64,000 bases of DNA, from contig NC_092346.1 in the NCBI RefSeq assembly GCF_963676685.1, positions 30,083,133 through 30,147,132 on the forward strand. The letters are read 5' to 3'. Below, one piece after another: positions 22,491 to 33,895 of this stretch. Origin of the DNA: Mytilus edulis. Taxonomy: Eukaryota; Mollusca; Bivalvia; Mytilida; Mytilidae. A program made the position numbers and the translations under genes. A model generated the notes under the pieces. That model was not told the origin of the DNA and made no database searches. It saw nothing but the letters and a program-made list of their open reading frames with translations. The number at the start of each line of letters is the position of its first letter. The stretch's first letter is position 1.

Positions 22491-24200
22491 TTATAAAATT
22501 AATTTAAGAGCAAAAATCTTTGCTTTTCCTTGTTTGTCCATTTTCTTTGTATTGCAACCAATCCATAGAATGTCATCTTTATCAATATCGAGACTAAACG
22601 GGAATTCAATGCCTAAAGTTTTTAGATCCTTACTTGTTATAACCTCTCCAGCAAAATTTAATACATGCATATACTTGCTTGTTTGGTCTAAAACTAAAAT
22701 AATATCAGACGAGGTTACTGTTATGTCACTAGGATAAAACTTTGCTTGATATGAATTCATATAGCAACCAGAATATATGGACGATTGTTGTCCCCCTTGG
22801 TCTAACCTTATTACCCTCCCTTCCTTATTATCATTAATGATGTCAATTACATAAATACTGTCATGTAGGGAAACAATTCTCTTTGGTCTGGTAAACAATC
22901 TCTGATTATCATTGTCATACTCATAGATATGTTGTATGTCTCTCTGCTCATTTAGAACCACCACTCTTCTCACACTCTCTTTTGTAGCTGGATATGTGAC
23001 AGGATGACATTCTGTCAATCCCACAAATATTTTATCGTTTTGGGATACATGAACACTGATTGATTTCAAAGGCAAGAACGATTTAAACAGTTTAGTTTGT
23101 TTATCAATGGAATACACGTTTAAGTCACTTCCCCCTGTCGACAACAGAATTTCATCATTATTTAATCTAGCCAGACTACGCACCGCTATACTGATCTCTT
23201 CTTCTACTTTGATATTTTTTTCTTCAAATGTTACTTTTTGAACTTTTTTTTCCTTTAAGCAAGCAATGATTGCTGAGTTCTTACCATAGTTACGTATGTT
23301 CAGTATATTTCTTAAGTCAGTTTGATAGCTTTTGACTAACTGCAAATCTGGAATTGCATATAGGTCACCAAATATTGTTCTCCTTGTGTTTTGCGTTTGG
23401 AATATATTTCCAGAACAAAATTTTGTATTACCAATGGTACATTTAATTGGTTCCACTGATTTTGTCCGAATAGTTTGATCCAGCGTTTTTCTTGATGAGA
23501 ATATCTCTGACGCTTGAGGAGACAGCAAGGTTTTCTTCAACCTTTCTTCCCTGTTTACTATTTCCTCTATATTCTTATGTATGTCAGACAACTCTAAATT
23601 TATTTTTGTCTCTGTTGGCTGCCATATTGATTCAAGTTCATGTAAAAGTTCTTTTGCATAGTTTGATATTGTGTCAGTCATTTTCCTCTCAGTTTGCAGT
23701 ATTTGATCTTTTAATACTTGGAAATTATTGTCACCATGTAGAAGAAGTTTTTCTAGGTTTTCTTTTTCATTTCCATAAAACTGATGACACGATTCAAGTT
23801 TATTTTGTAAGTCCTTCATTTCAGAAATAGCAGTATCATAAACTTCATTCAGTTTTCTATACTTATGATTTTGATGGGACTCTATCAAACAGTCCAAGCA
23901 CACTGGTTGGTCACAATCTGTACAGAATGCGCAGCAAATTTGATCACTATGAATTGTACATGGCATGCTTTTAAGATCCACCTTATGAATTGTCCTTGCA
24001 GCATCTTCGGTTCCAAAGTCTTTAAGATTAATTAATTCATGATGATCGGATGATTTGATTTTTTTATGAATCTTTGTTATACAAAGTTGACACATAAATA
24101 CATCACAGTTTATGCATTTCCACCTTAGATCTGTTGACTCTTCACAGAACTGACATACTGCTGGTGTCTGGGCTTCATCTGTAGGTTGGGAATAAGCCAT
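22491..24200 (-). CDS. RING-less TRIM-like protein: B-boxes, coiled coil, beta-propeller
   Basis: Intact single-exon frame of 569 residues, ATG to TAA. B-box 1 ligands are C16, C19, C29, C32, C37, C40, H45 and H53. B-box 2 fits the consensus exactly: C81, H84, C93, C96, C101, C104, H109, H112. Residues about 115-225 form a Lys/Glu/Leu-rich coiled coil. Residues about 280-569 have short repeats (ILLSTGG, SIYVID, DIILVLDQ, DILWIG) of an NHL-like beta-propeller. No RING precedes the B-boxes, so ubiquitin-ligase activity cannot be assumed; it may act as an adaptor by dimerising through the coiled coil and binding ligands with the propeller. No signal peptide or membrane segment, so cytosolic. Bivalves have many such genes, often linked to immunity; a function for this one is inference. 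The ATG follows an acceptor-like TTTTCTGAAATTAG, so a 5' UTR intron is possible. Near-identical copy at 41452; paralogue at 51292. Confidence 0.9.
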   Translation of the reverse strand: MAYSQPTDEAQTPAVCQFCEESTDLRWKCINCDVFMCQLCITKIHKKIKSSDHHELINLKDFGTEDAARTIHKVDLKSMPCTIHSDQICCAFCTDCDQPVCLDCLIESHQNHKYRKLNEVYDTAISEMKDLQNKLESCHQFYGNEKENLEKLLLHGDNNFQVLKDQILQTERKMTDTISNYAKELLHELESIWQPTETKINLELSDIHKNIEEIVNREERLKKTLLSPQASEIFSSRKTLDQTIRTKSVEPIKCTIGNTKFCSGNIFQTQNTRRTIFGDLYAIPDLQLVKSYQTDLRNILNIRNYGKNSAIIACLKEKKVQKVTFEEKNIKVEEEISIAVRSLARLNNDEILLSTGGSDLNVYSIDKQTKLFKSFLPLKSISVHVSQNDKIFVGLTECHPVTYPATKESVRRVVVLNEQRDIQHIYEYDNDNQRLFTRPKRIVSLHDSIYVIDIINDNKEGRVIRLDQGGQQSSIYSGCYMNSYQAKFYPSDITVTSSDIILVLDQTSKYMHVLNFAGEVITSKDLKTLGIEFPFSLDIDKDDILWIGCNTKKMDKQGKAKIFALKLIL

Positions 24201-24872
24201 TTCTTACTAATTTCAGAAAATCCTTAAGGTACTTGAATGTATATCATTGTAACTATAAGATACCAGTAAACAATTTCCTCTTTGGAAGGTCAAGGAAAAC
24301 TTAGTACAAAAGCTAAATATAAAATGAAAGATTTAAATGGAACGATAAACTAGATTTTTATTGTAGGTAATAGACTGTTACATAACATAGATATTTTTAA
24401 AGGAATTTCCTGATAATATTTTATCTTTACCTAGCTTAACATTTCCCCTTCCCAAAATTAAAAGAAAGAAAAACAAATAACAAAAGAAATGACAGAAAGA
24501 AAGTAAAGGAAAAACCAGACATTTTATTTAAAGATGACTTCATTTAGTCATCCCAGTTTTATTTTCTAACTATCTATTGTTTTACTCAAAGTGTGTAAAA
24601 AGCTAAGTCATATTAAATTTTAGCATTTAAATAAGTTTAAGTTTGTGAATATTTATCCCAACTTCAAATAGTCCAAAAATTGATAAATAATGAAATCTCA
24701 CTTTATACCAAAGCAAATAGAAAATGCAGTAGCATTTTTAGCTAATCTTGACCTATAGGCCATGTGAGATAACTTGGTAATACTTGGTATCTAATTGTGA
24801 TCCTAGAAGAGGTTTGAAAAAACTGTCACCACAGAAATCAATGATCAAATTCAACCTTCTGATTGCCTTTAA
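24201..24872. promoter_or_regulatory. upstream region of the TRIM-like gene 1
   Basis: 24201-24454 is shared with segment B (43162-43415); the duplication ends at CCCTTCCCA. The promoter of the minus-strand gene should lie here, but I can point to no clear TATA box or initiator. Beyond 24455 the sequence is unique to A, purine-rich (AAAGAAAGAAAAACAAATAA) and non-coding. Confidence 0.35.
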
Positions 24873-25095
24873 AGGGGCCCTAGCTACGAGATTTATAGAA
24901 AATCTAAAATAGGATATTGTTTTGTTCAATCGTTAACGAAAGTGAAAAAGTGAAATAATAATTTGCTTTTAGCAGCAATTATGGTTTAATTTTGACAAAA
25001 TAAGCTTAGAAACATTGAAGATTATTTATTCACGTGCAAGTGATTAATTTGACCTCGTTTGATCAGTATTCATGTGAACTTCAATTTAATAAAAA
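24873..25095. mobile_element. TTAA MITE, truncated copy
   Basis: Starts AGGGGCCCTAGCTACGAG after TTAA (24869-24872) and follows the inner sequence of 13186-13846 (GTGAAAAAGTGAAATAATAA, CACGTGCAAGTGATTAAT). The right end is lost near 25095, where a piece of another repeat (GTTATCAAAGGTACCAGGAT, 25138-25160) follows. Confidence 0.7.
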
Positions 25096-25404
25096 CCATA
25101 AGAATACTCTTTACAGGAGTGATTTTCCATAAAAAGTTATCAAAGGTACCAGGATTATAATAAGGCACAAACTATTTTGTTGGAGGGGCATGTGTTTTTA
25201 AAACATTTCAAAAGATCAGTAAAAAGAAATCATGGCACCCTCAGACGATAAATGGTTAGTGCATACATGACTGGCGTTTGACCAAAAAAAAAATCAGTTC
25301 TTGCTATTATCTCAAAAATGATAAAAGATGGGTAGAAAATTTAACGTTGACAATTATCAGGTATACAAAATCTGTAAAAATGTCAATTTTACCATGATAT
25401 GCCT

Positions 25405-25560
25405 CCTACGATTTTTATGCCCCAGTTATGGGCATTGTGTTTTCTGGTCTGTGCGTCCGTCCGTTCGTCCGTTTGTTCATCCCTTTGTTCGTCCGTTTGT
25501 CTGTTCGTCCGTCCGTCCGTCTGTTTGTCCTGCTTCAGGTTATAGTTTTTAGTGGAGGTA
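25405..25560 (+). repeat. GTCC-rich simple repeat within a dispersed repeat
   Basis: TTATGCCCCAGTTATGGGCA and TTTTCTGGTCTGTGCGTCCG lead into about 80 bases of degenerate GTCC/GTTC/GTTT units. ORF 25328-25552 (a Val-Arg-Pro-Phe repeat peptide) is a translation of this and is not a gene. Confidence 0.75.
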
Positions 25561-26535
25561 GTTATTGTTGAAATTGAAGTCCAATCAACTTAAAACTTAG
25601 TAAACATGTTCCCTTTGATGTGAAATTTCTAATTTTAATGCCTAATTAGATATTTTATTCGATTATATTCTTATTGTGATATTTATAGATGAGCCCCAAA
25701 CTTCTGCTCTTACATGTATACATAAAACAATATACATTATCTTAAACATATTTGATATAATAATGTTTCAAAAGGATAAGAGTTTTATTAAAAGTTGCAT
25801 TGTAATAAAAAAAAAATGTGTCTTCCCCCATTTAATTTGGTTTTCAATTTGAATATAAAAAAAACATATTAAAATGCATCTAAATGTCAAGGATGTCAAG
25901 ATATTGAAAGTGTTCAAGTTTGTCTCCATTATTAAATATTCGAAAGAAACCAACAGAAGTCAATTTAGGAATACGATATACCAGATAAAAGATCCAAATT
26001 CGTTGAAATCCTTCGTAATATTTCCAACGACTCCAGATTACAAATGTAAACAAATTGCAAGACAAACTAATATATGATCATAATAAAAAACAACAAATAG
26101 TAAGTTTGAACTTTGCCAAATTTTTTGTCATGGATTTATTAGGACAGTTCAACTATGTATCAACCGGCCGATGAATTTGCATTCATCGGCAATTTCTCAT
26201 TTTTGTCCAAGATAAAAAAAAAAAAAAAGGGTAACCATCAAATGTTTTCTCCAAATGGCAACTGGGCTACCAGACGCCAGCTGTGATACATTCAGCCCTT
26301 CAGTAAAACTTATGTATTCAGGTAACATTCTGTACAATCCATGACGCTTCTTTTGACAATATCTGAAAATATACAACAAACAGCAAAAAAATATTCTAAA
26401 GGGTGGGATAGGGTGGTTTTTTGTGTTCCTTCAGAGTTCAAATCACGCAATGAAAAAATCACGAAGAGCATGCAATTTTATACCAAATAAAAGCGGGAAA
26501 ACCGCTTATGAAAAATGAATGTTAACAAAAGACGC
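25561..26535. other. start of duplicated unit 2, no gene seen
   Basis: From about 25690 it aligns with unit 1 (4579-4634 and 5724-5910) and unit 3 (58060-58300), e.g. TTTGATATAATAATGTTT. Unit 2 lacks the 1.08-kb insert of unit 1. From about 25900 it diverges. ORFs at 25768, 25874 and 25880 overlap one another and are discounted. Confidence 0.5.
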
Positions 26536-26539
26536 TTAA

Positions 26540-26986
26540 GGTTGCATTTCTGTAAATATTGACAATGCAATTTCCCATAGGAACTCCTTTTACGGCTAAA
26601 ACTGTACCCCTTTACTATGAAGTTTTGAAAAAAATCTTATCCTAGAATTGAAAGTTCATTTGCACCACAATTTTTTTCAAAGGTCAAAATATAGGGCTGT
26701 GCGGCCTATTTTCAACGTTTTTATGCCCCTAACTTCTCAGAGTTGAAACTTACACTAATTTTCTTAACTACCCCTACCTCGAATGAAAGGTTACCACAGA
26801 TTTCAATGTAAACAATATGCACGTGTTTATTTACTGGTAACATTCCCCAGTTCGGTCTCTGCGATATGGAACACAGAGAGCATAACTGGGAACCAGTATG
26901 TAAACAAAATTAATTTTCTATGAATATTCTATCTCTCCCCAAAAGAGGCGTGTTGTCAGAAACAGCTGTATTTACAAAGTGCAACC
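26540..26986. repeat. left terminal unit of the composite element
   Basis: 447 bp with ends GGTTGCA and TGCAACC. It includes TACTGGTAACATTCCCCAGT and a matching inverted stretch AACTGGGAACCAGTA about 50 bases on. It differs from the right unit by only a handful of bases. Confidence 0.85.
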
Positions 26987-28218
26987 TATACAGACATTTA
27001 TTCAAATAGAAAAGCTCTCTAAAATCAGTTTTTCTCACATTATGACTCATTTATCAGAATTATAGTCTTAAAGAAATCACTGTGTATACTCTAAGTTTTT
27101 CTTTACTATACATTGTATACCCCCTCCCCTGTTGCAATTTTTTAAAGAATTTGAAAACAAGACTTTAATTATTGCCAGCTTACCCTATTTACATATTTTC
27201 TGATAAAAAATGCCTAGAACCTGTTAAAAACTGTTTTGATAACATATTGAAAGCATATCAGAATATTATAAATGTAATGTTTAGCAGTCAATCATCACAA
27301 CATTCAAGATTATATAAAGTATCCAATACAGCCTCTTTCTCCAGTCCACATGTTACTGTATGCCTATTTGTCAATTAAAGAACACATTTTCTGCCTCAAA
27401 TGGTCAATTTAGAATTCTTGTCACAACAGTATCATCTGTAACCATATATCTGACACAATTTAGCTACTATATATACTAGAATTGTTCAAACAAAGCCATA
27501 TTTGCAATAGTTGTATGTATGCAGATACCAGTCTGAGATATAAATTCACTTGAAATGTTGTAGAGATGACTGCTAACATCTGATTTTTGCATAACTTCCA
27601 AACATAGTTATTGTTTCTATATCAAGAACTTTAAAATCAGAAAATCATAGCATTTACAAGTTAAATTATTTGTTTTATGACCCAGGGGGTAGGCAATTTT
27701 CTATGTTTTTTGCCCCTTGGGCCTCAAATTTCCTAAATCAATCTGGTGTTTCTAGCAATTTGAAATATTTAGTACATATTCAGGATAGAACACACTATTG
27801 TAAGTTTTCTTGAGATATTTTTGTCTAGCTTGTATTTGTTATGCCGTGGTGACAAAAAAGAAGAATTAGGTGTTGCAGTTTAATTTTGGGTTATCGAAAG
27901 GACACAAATACTCCATAAATAATATTCAGGAAGGATCTATGAGTTTCAATGACTGCGAAGAGTAAATATAAGCACTTTTTAACAATTTAACTTACAAATA
28001 TGCAAATGTTATGAATTAATTTTGTATCCAGGACTTTAAGTAAACTATGCATACTGTAAACTGTGAATTTATGCTGAGTCATCATATCTAAGGCCCAGGA
28101 TTCTATCAATCTTCATTAAATATTTATAAAACTTCATATTTGAGTTAATTTCTTTAAAATCTGTGAAATAAAGCAAATTTGGTTAAATTCTGAATGTTCC
28201 CCTTTTTCACCCTATATA

Positions 28219-28666
28219 GGTTGCATTTCTGTAAATATTGACAATGCAATTTCCCATAGGAACTCCTTTTACGGCTAAAACTGTACCACTTTTACTATGA
28301 AGTTTTGAAAAAAATCTTATCCTAGAATTGAAAGTTCATTTGCACCACAATTTTTTTCAAAGGTCAAAATATAGGGCTGTGCGGCATATTTTCAACGTTT
28401 ATATGCCCCGAACTTCTCAGAGTTGAAACTTACACTAATTTTCTTAACTACCCCTACCTCGAATGAAAGGTTACCACAGATTTCAATGTAAACAATATGC
28501 ACGTGTTTATTTACTGGTAACATTCCCCAGTTCTGTCTCTGCGATATGGAACACAGAGAGCATAACTGGGAACCAGGATGTAAACAAAATTAATTTTCTA
28601 TGAATATTCTATTTCTCCCCAAAAGAGGCGTGTTGTCAGAAACAGCTGTATTTACAAAGTGCAACC
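28219..28666. repeat. right terminal unit of the composite element
   Basis: 448 bp and nearly identical to 26540-26986, including the internal inverted stretch. It ends GTGCAACC immediately before TTAA. Confidence 0.85.
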
Positions 28667-28878
28667 TTAAATCCGTCAAAATTAAAGAAAAGTTAACTCT
28701 AGTTTAGCAGACGATACTCTCAATTGATTAAATTGATTTAATGCCGAATGATTAAATCTTATTATCTATAATAGTGATGGAATGATAATCAATTATTATA
28801 GAACTCAAATGTTTGTTTGTATATTTGATAATGAATTGTAGCGACTGAAATGATTGTTATTACCTTTTTATATTTTAG

Positions 28879-29127
28879 CTGTATGATTCAGCAATCAAGA
28901 GAAATGTTAACGTTTCAAGCTACTGGCACAAAAACTTTGCCTTGGTTTGTGAAAGAATGATGCATCTAGAAAGTAAATACAACAAGAAGGATATTCTTTA
29001 GAAAGTTATTCAACACTTTGTACGGTTTCTGAAGAAAGATCCTAGTGACGCAGACAATGATGATATCCAGAAAGCTCTGGTTTCCATGAAAACAGAATTA
29101 AATGGTTTTGATGGTAACATTTTGTAA
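28879..29127 (+). pseudogene. duplicated terminal exon, copy with premature stop
   Basis: Acceptor TTTTATATTTTAG ends at 28878; 249 bases in the same frame as 5997-6245, starting LYDSAIKRNVN and ending at TAA 29125-29127. An in-frame TAG at 28999-29001 (after KKDIL) cuts the product to 40 residues. The downstream half remains similar (KKDPSDADNDD), so decay is recent. Product family unrecognised. Confidence 0.7.
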
Positions 29128-29793
29128 AAGTTATCAAAAGTGGATTGAAGCAGGAGCATACTGGCATTGATTCATTAAAATGGGAACAAGGAAAGAAAAA
29201 ACGCAATAAAATTTTCTGTGACAATACATGCAAACATTTTTTTAAATCAAGATAGATCTATTTTTAATAATTTCTTCAGTACGCACATTCAATTGAAACA
29301 TTTATGATCTGTTGATTTTATTTGTTTCGATGATTGTGGAAACCGTAAAAAGAAACATTTATTATTATGTTGTGTCATGTACTATTGTTTTTCTGTTTGT
29401 CTTTTTTCATTTTTAGCCATGGCGTTGTCAGTTTGTTTTAGATTTATGAGTTTGACTGTCCCTTTGGTATCTTTCGTCCCTCTTTTATTAGGATTTGCTA
29501 TCATTTTATTAATGATTTGCTATCTTTACCATTTTTATTAACAATTATGTTCCCAATATGAAAATAAACCTTGTCCTTAATCTTATATGCAAGTACTAGG
29601 AATCTTCTAATTTCAAAGATGATTGTTTACTGATATAAAACTTGTACCTTAAAATGTAATACATAACATACATGTTTTGTTAATCTTATCTACATTTTTT
29701 GGTTAATGTAAGCGTTGACATAATGCTACGTTTATCTAATTTTATATTGTCAAATTTTACAGGGATCATTGTATTTATACATACATCTCTATA
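29128..29793. other. unit 2 flank with an embedded dispersed repeat
   Basis: 29370-29490 is a dispersed repeat (TTAGCCATGGCGTTGTCAGT, TGTCCCTTTGGTATCTTTCG). 29570-29793 aligns with 9280-9522 of unit 1. Alignment stops at 29793, where the Penelope-like element begins, and resumes at 47641. Confidence 0.6.
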
Positions 29794-31470
29794 ATAATGC
29801 TTAATGAAATTTTAAATTCATCTACATTCAAGTCCATCCGCTCCACAGAGAGTCAAATAGTAAACAAACATATCACAACCACATCAAAGCTTAAAGCTTC
29901 GTCTGAACATTGGAAGGTCCCTACTATGTATTGGCTACCTAAACTAAACAAAAAACCATTTAAATATCGTTTCATCTCGGCCTTTAGTAAGTGTTCTACA
30001 ACTAATCTCTCAGTGCTCTTAACTAGTTCATTAACTACTATTAAAGAGCTTATCATATACTATTGTGATAAAATATATGAACATAGTGGTATAAACCATT
30101 TTTGGAGTGTAAACATTTCTTTGGATGTTTTAGATAAATTACGTGCTTTTGATGGTCCTTTTGAGTCTGTTGACAGTTTTGATTTTTCTACTCTTTACAC
30201 TACACTCCCACACTATATTATTAAACAAAAGTTTTCCTATTTTATGAAATGGTCGTTTGGTAAAGCTGAATGCAAATATATTTGCTGCAACTCATTTAAA
30301 GCCTTCTTCTCTAATGAGAAAGGTAAATATGCTAGATATACTTACTGGAGGTGTGATTAGATGATTGAAGCTGTTAATTTTCTCCCTGATAATATTTATG
30401 TTCGTTTCGGCAACAAAGTTTATCGACAGGTTGTAGGTATCCCCATGGGCACTTATTGTGCCCCTTTAATAGCAGACTTGTTTTTGTACTGTTAAGAATC
30501 ACAGTTTATGACTAAACTCAGTAAAGACCCGTCGAAATTGCATTAAATTGATAAACTCAACAACACTTACCGTTATCTTGATGATATTTGTTTGTTAAAT
30601 AATCAAGAATTTTCTCAATATACTGCTGAAATTTACCCAAAGGAAATTACTTCAAATAAATCAAATTTATTCGGTAATAACTGTCCTTTCCTGGATTTAG
30701 ATATTTCGGTTTTAAACGGGAAAATCCACACTAAAATTTACGACAAAAGAGACGATTTTTTGTTCCCTGTTGTTAATTTTCCATTTTTAGATGGTGATGT
30801 ACCTTTGGCACCATCTTACGGTGTTTATATTTCACAGCTCGTTCGCTATGCCCGTGTCTGTTGTGACGTTTTTTTGATTTTAAAGCAATCTATGTACTAC
30901 TGGTAAATTATTAAACCAGGTATATTGTTACCATAAATTACTTAAATAAAGGCAACAGTATTATACCGCTGTTCAAAACTCATAAATCCATGGACAAAAA
31001 ACAAAATCGGGGTAACAAACTAAAACTGAGGGAAACGCATTAAATATAAGAAGAGATCAACGACACAACATTGAAATGTAATACACAAACACACACACAC
31101 ACAGAAAGCATTAGACAAAATCCTATGAGAATAACAAATATAACATCAAAACCAAATACATGAATTTGGGATAGATAAGTACCGTGACACGTCTTATAGT
31201 AATGTGAATTTACACTAAAAAATAAGAGAAAACAAACGACAAAACGGAAACACAACTTTAAAATGCACACAGAAACGAACTATAATATAACAATGGCCAT
31301 ATTCCTGACTTGGTACAGGACATTTTTAAAGGAAAAATGGTGGGTTGAACCTGGTTTTGTGGCATGCCAAACCTCCCTCTTTTATGGCAATGTGAAATAT
31401 AACATTAAAATGACAACACAGCATTACAGGACTACAATATAAATAAATAGGAGAACTGAAAAAAACAACA
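29794..31470 (+). mobile_element. 5'-truncated Penelope-like element 1
   Basis: RT relic (29797-30906) followed by a 3' tail (30950-31470) that also follows the minus-strand relic at 44870: GGCAACAGTATTATACCGCT, CCATGGACAAAAAACAAAAT, GTACCGTGACACGTCTTATA. The left end coincides with the break in alignment between units 1 and 2. A short CA run is at 31085-31101. ORF 31040-31270 is antisense to the tail and not a gene. Confidence 0.8.
29797..30906 (+). pseudogene. Penelope-like reverse transcriptase relic
   Basis: One frame of 370 codons reads through three stops: TAG 30358-30360, TAA 30493-30495 and TAA 30544-30546. In order it shows MYWLPKLNKKPFKYRFIS (fingers), SFDFSTLYTTLPH, VVGIPMGTYCAPLIADLF, NTYRYLDDICLL (the YxDD catalytic motif), then CPFLDLDISV and KIYDKRDDF. 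These motifs and their order are those of Penelope-like elements. The N-terminus is truncated and no GIY-YIG endonuclease is present. The frame ends early after VCCDVF. Not functional as it stands. Confidence 0.88.
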
Positions 31471-31920
31471 CCAATTTTATTGAATAAAAACCCATTACCC
31501 AGAAACTTAAAATCTAAAATTTATAAAAAAAAAAAAACCAAAAAGGTAGCTCACGTCAATAGATGAACAATTTCCCAAAGTTTAATGCAAATTGGTTAAA
31601 GAGTTTTTGAGTTAATGTCCGACATGTTGACAACAGACGGACAACAGTATACCATAATACGTTCCGTAAACGAGCGTATAAAAAATATTATAATATATTG
31701 AGTAGCAATTTAAACACATTCTAGATACATGAATTAATACTAAAAACATAGTCATAGAAAATGGAATGCATTACAAAGGATTATATCCGTAATAAAAAAT
31801 ACTGATTTGTCAAAGACCGAATTATTTTAATATTTCATTTACTGTTATCTGTTTTTGTCCATTTTAATTCCTTGTTATCTGTTATGAGCCAAATCAATTT
31901 GCTGTTTTGCTGTTATTGGA
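31471..31920. other. repeat fragments, no gene seen
   Basis: 31535-31685 is a short repeat (GTAGCTCACGTCAATAGATG, ACGGACAACAGTATACCATA). The rest is AT-rich with a 12-base A-run at about 31526-31538. Confidence 0.4.
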
Positions 31921-32927
31921 ACCCCCTTGCCCCCCTCTATAATAGTATGATGTCGTCGTCTGCGTCGTCTGCGTCGTCTTCGTCGTCTGCGTCGTCGTCG
32001 TCCGAAGACACATTGGTTTCCGGATAATAACTTTAATTTAAGTGAAAAGATCTTTATGAAATTTTTTCAGAAGGTTCAATACCACAAAATGAAGGTTGGG
32101 ATTAATTTTGGGGATGATGGTCCCAACCGTTTAGGAATTAGTGGCCCAAAAGGGGCCCAAAACAAGCATTTTTCTAGTTTCAGGATAATAACTTGTGTAC
32201 AAGTATTTCAATTGCTCTGAAATTATATCGCAATATTTAAAACCACAAGTAGAAGGTTTGGATTCATTTTCAGGGATATGGGGTCAAAGTTAAGGAATTA
32301 AGGACCAAAAAGGGGCCAAAACAAGCATTTTTCTAGTTTCCAGACAATAACTTGTGTGTAATTGTACGGATCTCTCTGAAATTGTACCACAACGTACCAT
32401 ATAACAAAGGGTAGGCTGGGATTAAGTTTTTGGTTAATTGCCCGAAATATGTAGGATTTAGGGGCCTAAAAAGGGCCAAAAAGAAGCATGTTTCTAGTTT
32501 CTAAACAATCATGATAACTTGTGTTTAAGTGTATGGATCTCTCTGAAATTGTACTACAAGGTTCAATACTACAAAAGAAAGCATGGGATTGAGTTTAAGG
32601 GTTATTGCTCCAATGGGGGTTTCAAAAAGTGGGGGGGGGGGATTTTTTGTTTACCATCTTTTTAAGGGATTCCTTTTTTTTCAAATTTTTCAAATTTCAA
32701 ATTTTGAAAAGTTTCAAAAAGAAATATTCAATTGCACAGTATTGTGCAATAGATTTGTAAGATCTTTGACCACATTATTTTGTGACAAAAACTCATATTA
32801 TGTAAATAATTTGATCACAATCCAAATTCAGACAGTATCAAGCTTGAATATTGTGACCATATTTGCCCCAGCTGTTCAGGATTCGACCACTGGGGTCGTA
32901 TATAGCTGCGCCCTGCGGAGCACCTGG
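31921..32927 (+). repeat. dispersed repeat with CGTCGT tract and about 160-bp tandem units
   Basis: It opens with 60 bases of degenerate TCGTCTGCG units, then has three to four tandem units of 155-165 bp carrying AGCATTTTTCTAGTTTC, AATAACTTGTG and CTCTGAAATTGTAC (about 32165, 32322, 32483). A G12 run is at about 32629-32640. It ends AGCTGCGCCCTGCGGAGCAC, an end I recall from mussel repeats. ORF 32583-32942 crosses the end and is discounted. Segment B starts directly after. Confidence 0.7.
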
Positions 32928-33895
32928 TTGTTTTTGTTTTAAGAAATATTAGATATAAAATATCATTTTTGATGTCGTTTTATTGATAAAACCCTTTATA
33001 TCAGAAAGACAAATATGCTACTTACATAAGCATTGATAAGGGTTTATATTCGAGGACAACAAGAGTTTAAGAGACAACTTGATTGTGTCATAAAACGGTT
33101 TCCTAAGTATCGTTTTGCTCATTTATCTATGAAAGTCATGTTTTTAATGTTATCAAATACTATATTTTTTTTTATGATTTTCAAATAAATTTGAATATCA
33201 AACCGACTGCTAGCAGCCGGTTGGATATTGCATATCGAATAACGAACCGGCTGCTAACTTCACATCCATAAGGTAGTCTATGTCTGGGATAAGAAAATCC
33301 TTAGTTTTTCGAAAAATTCAAAGTTTTGTTAACAGGAAATTTAGAAAAAAGACCACATTATTGATATTCATGTCATCACCGAAATGTTGACTACTGGGCT
33401 GGCGATACCATCGGGAACGATACGTCCACCAGCAGTGGCATCGACCCAGTGGTGTAAATGGTTATCAAAGGTACAAGGATTATAATTAAGCACGCCAGAC
33501 GCGCTTTTCGTCTACATAAGACTCATCAGTGACGCTCATATAAATGAATAAATTATAAATTGATTAAAAATTTGTCCATGTTTTCTTAATTTACAGTTAT
33601 CATGACTATTCAAAAGTATTCTTGTCACTAGATTGAAATTATTTTTCGCACAAACAATGTATAATGTCTTAATGTAAGAAGTATTTTGCTAATTAGATGA
33701 AATACACGTAATAGATGCATTGTCCCTATGCTGTTTTATTACACGGTTAGTCTAATTAATTGCTATTTGTTTTTACAGCTGTTAACTTTTATTTCTATAA
33801 TCCTTTTGTGTATACTAATTTGACAAAATGATTGTGTGCAGTGATTTAAAATTCTAAATGACCTGTCTAAGGAAGATTTACAGATTTGTTTAACC

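Larger units (their letters stand above)
15086..24454. repeat. segmental duplication, copy A
   Basis: The block beginning TTGTTTTTGTTTTAAGAAAT and ending CATTTCCCCTTCCCA is repeated in the same orientation at 32928-43415. It includes the first full TRIM-like gene. Differences are mainly transposon insertions: A alone has 15904-16681; B alone has 33896-34700, 35000-35270, 38456-39139 and 40328-41246. The two TRIM-like products differ at about 12 of 569 residues by eye. Confidence 0.93.
26540..28666. mobile_element. composite TTAA-flanked element with terminal direct repeats
   Basis: Two near-identical units of about 447 bp in direct orientation (26540-26986, 28219-28666) flank about 1.23 kb of unrelated non-coding sequence. 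Each unit begins GGTTGCATTTCTG and ends GTGCAACC, so each has short inverted ends of its own. Only the outer ends carry TTAA (26536-26539 and 28667-28670); the inner junctions read TATACAG and CTATATA. This suggests the whole 2.1 kb moved as one piece. ORF 27172-27378 lies in the middle and shows nothing recognisable. Confidence 0.75.

Noticed and set aside
23492..23830. Plus-strand ORF within the TRIM-like gene
   Set aside because: Antisense shadow of the coiled-coil coding sequence. The same applies to 22468-22737, 41429-41698, 42453-42683, 51332-51535 and 51857-52057.
25328..25552. Repeat peptide rich in Val-Arg-Pro-Phe
   Set aside because: Translation of a GTCC/GTTC simple repeat.
26540..28666. 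LTR retrotransposon with 447-bp LTRs
   Set aside because: No gag, protease, RT, primer-binding site or polypurine tract is seen; the flanking duplication is TTAA; and each unit has its own inverted ends extending beyond TG/CA.
32583..32942. 119-codon ORF at the left end of segment B
   Set aside because: It crosses from a dispersed repeat with a G12 run into the duplication boundary.
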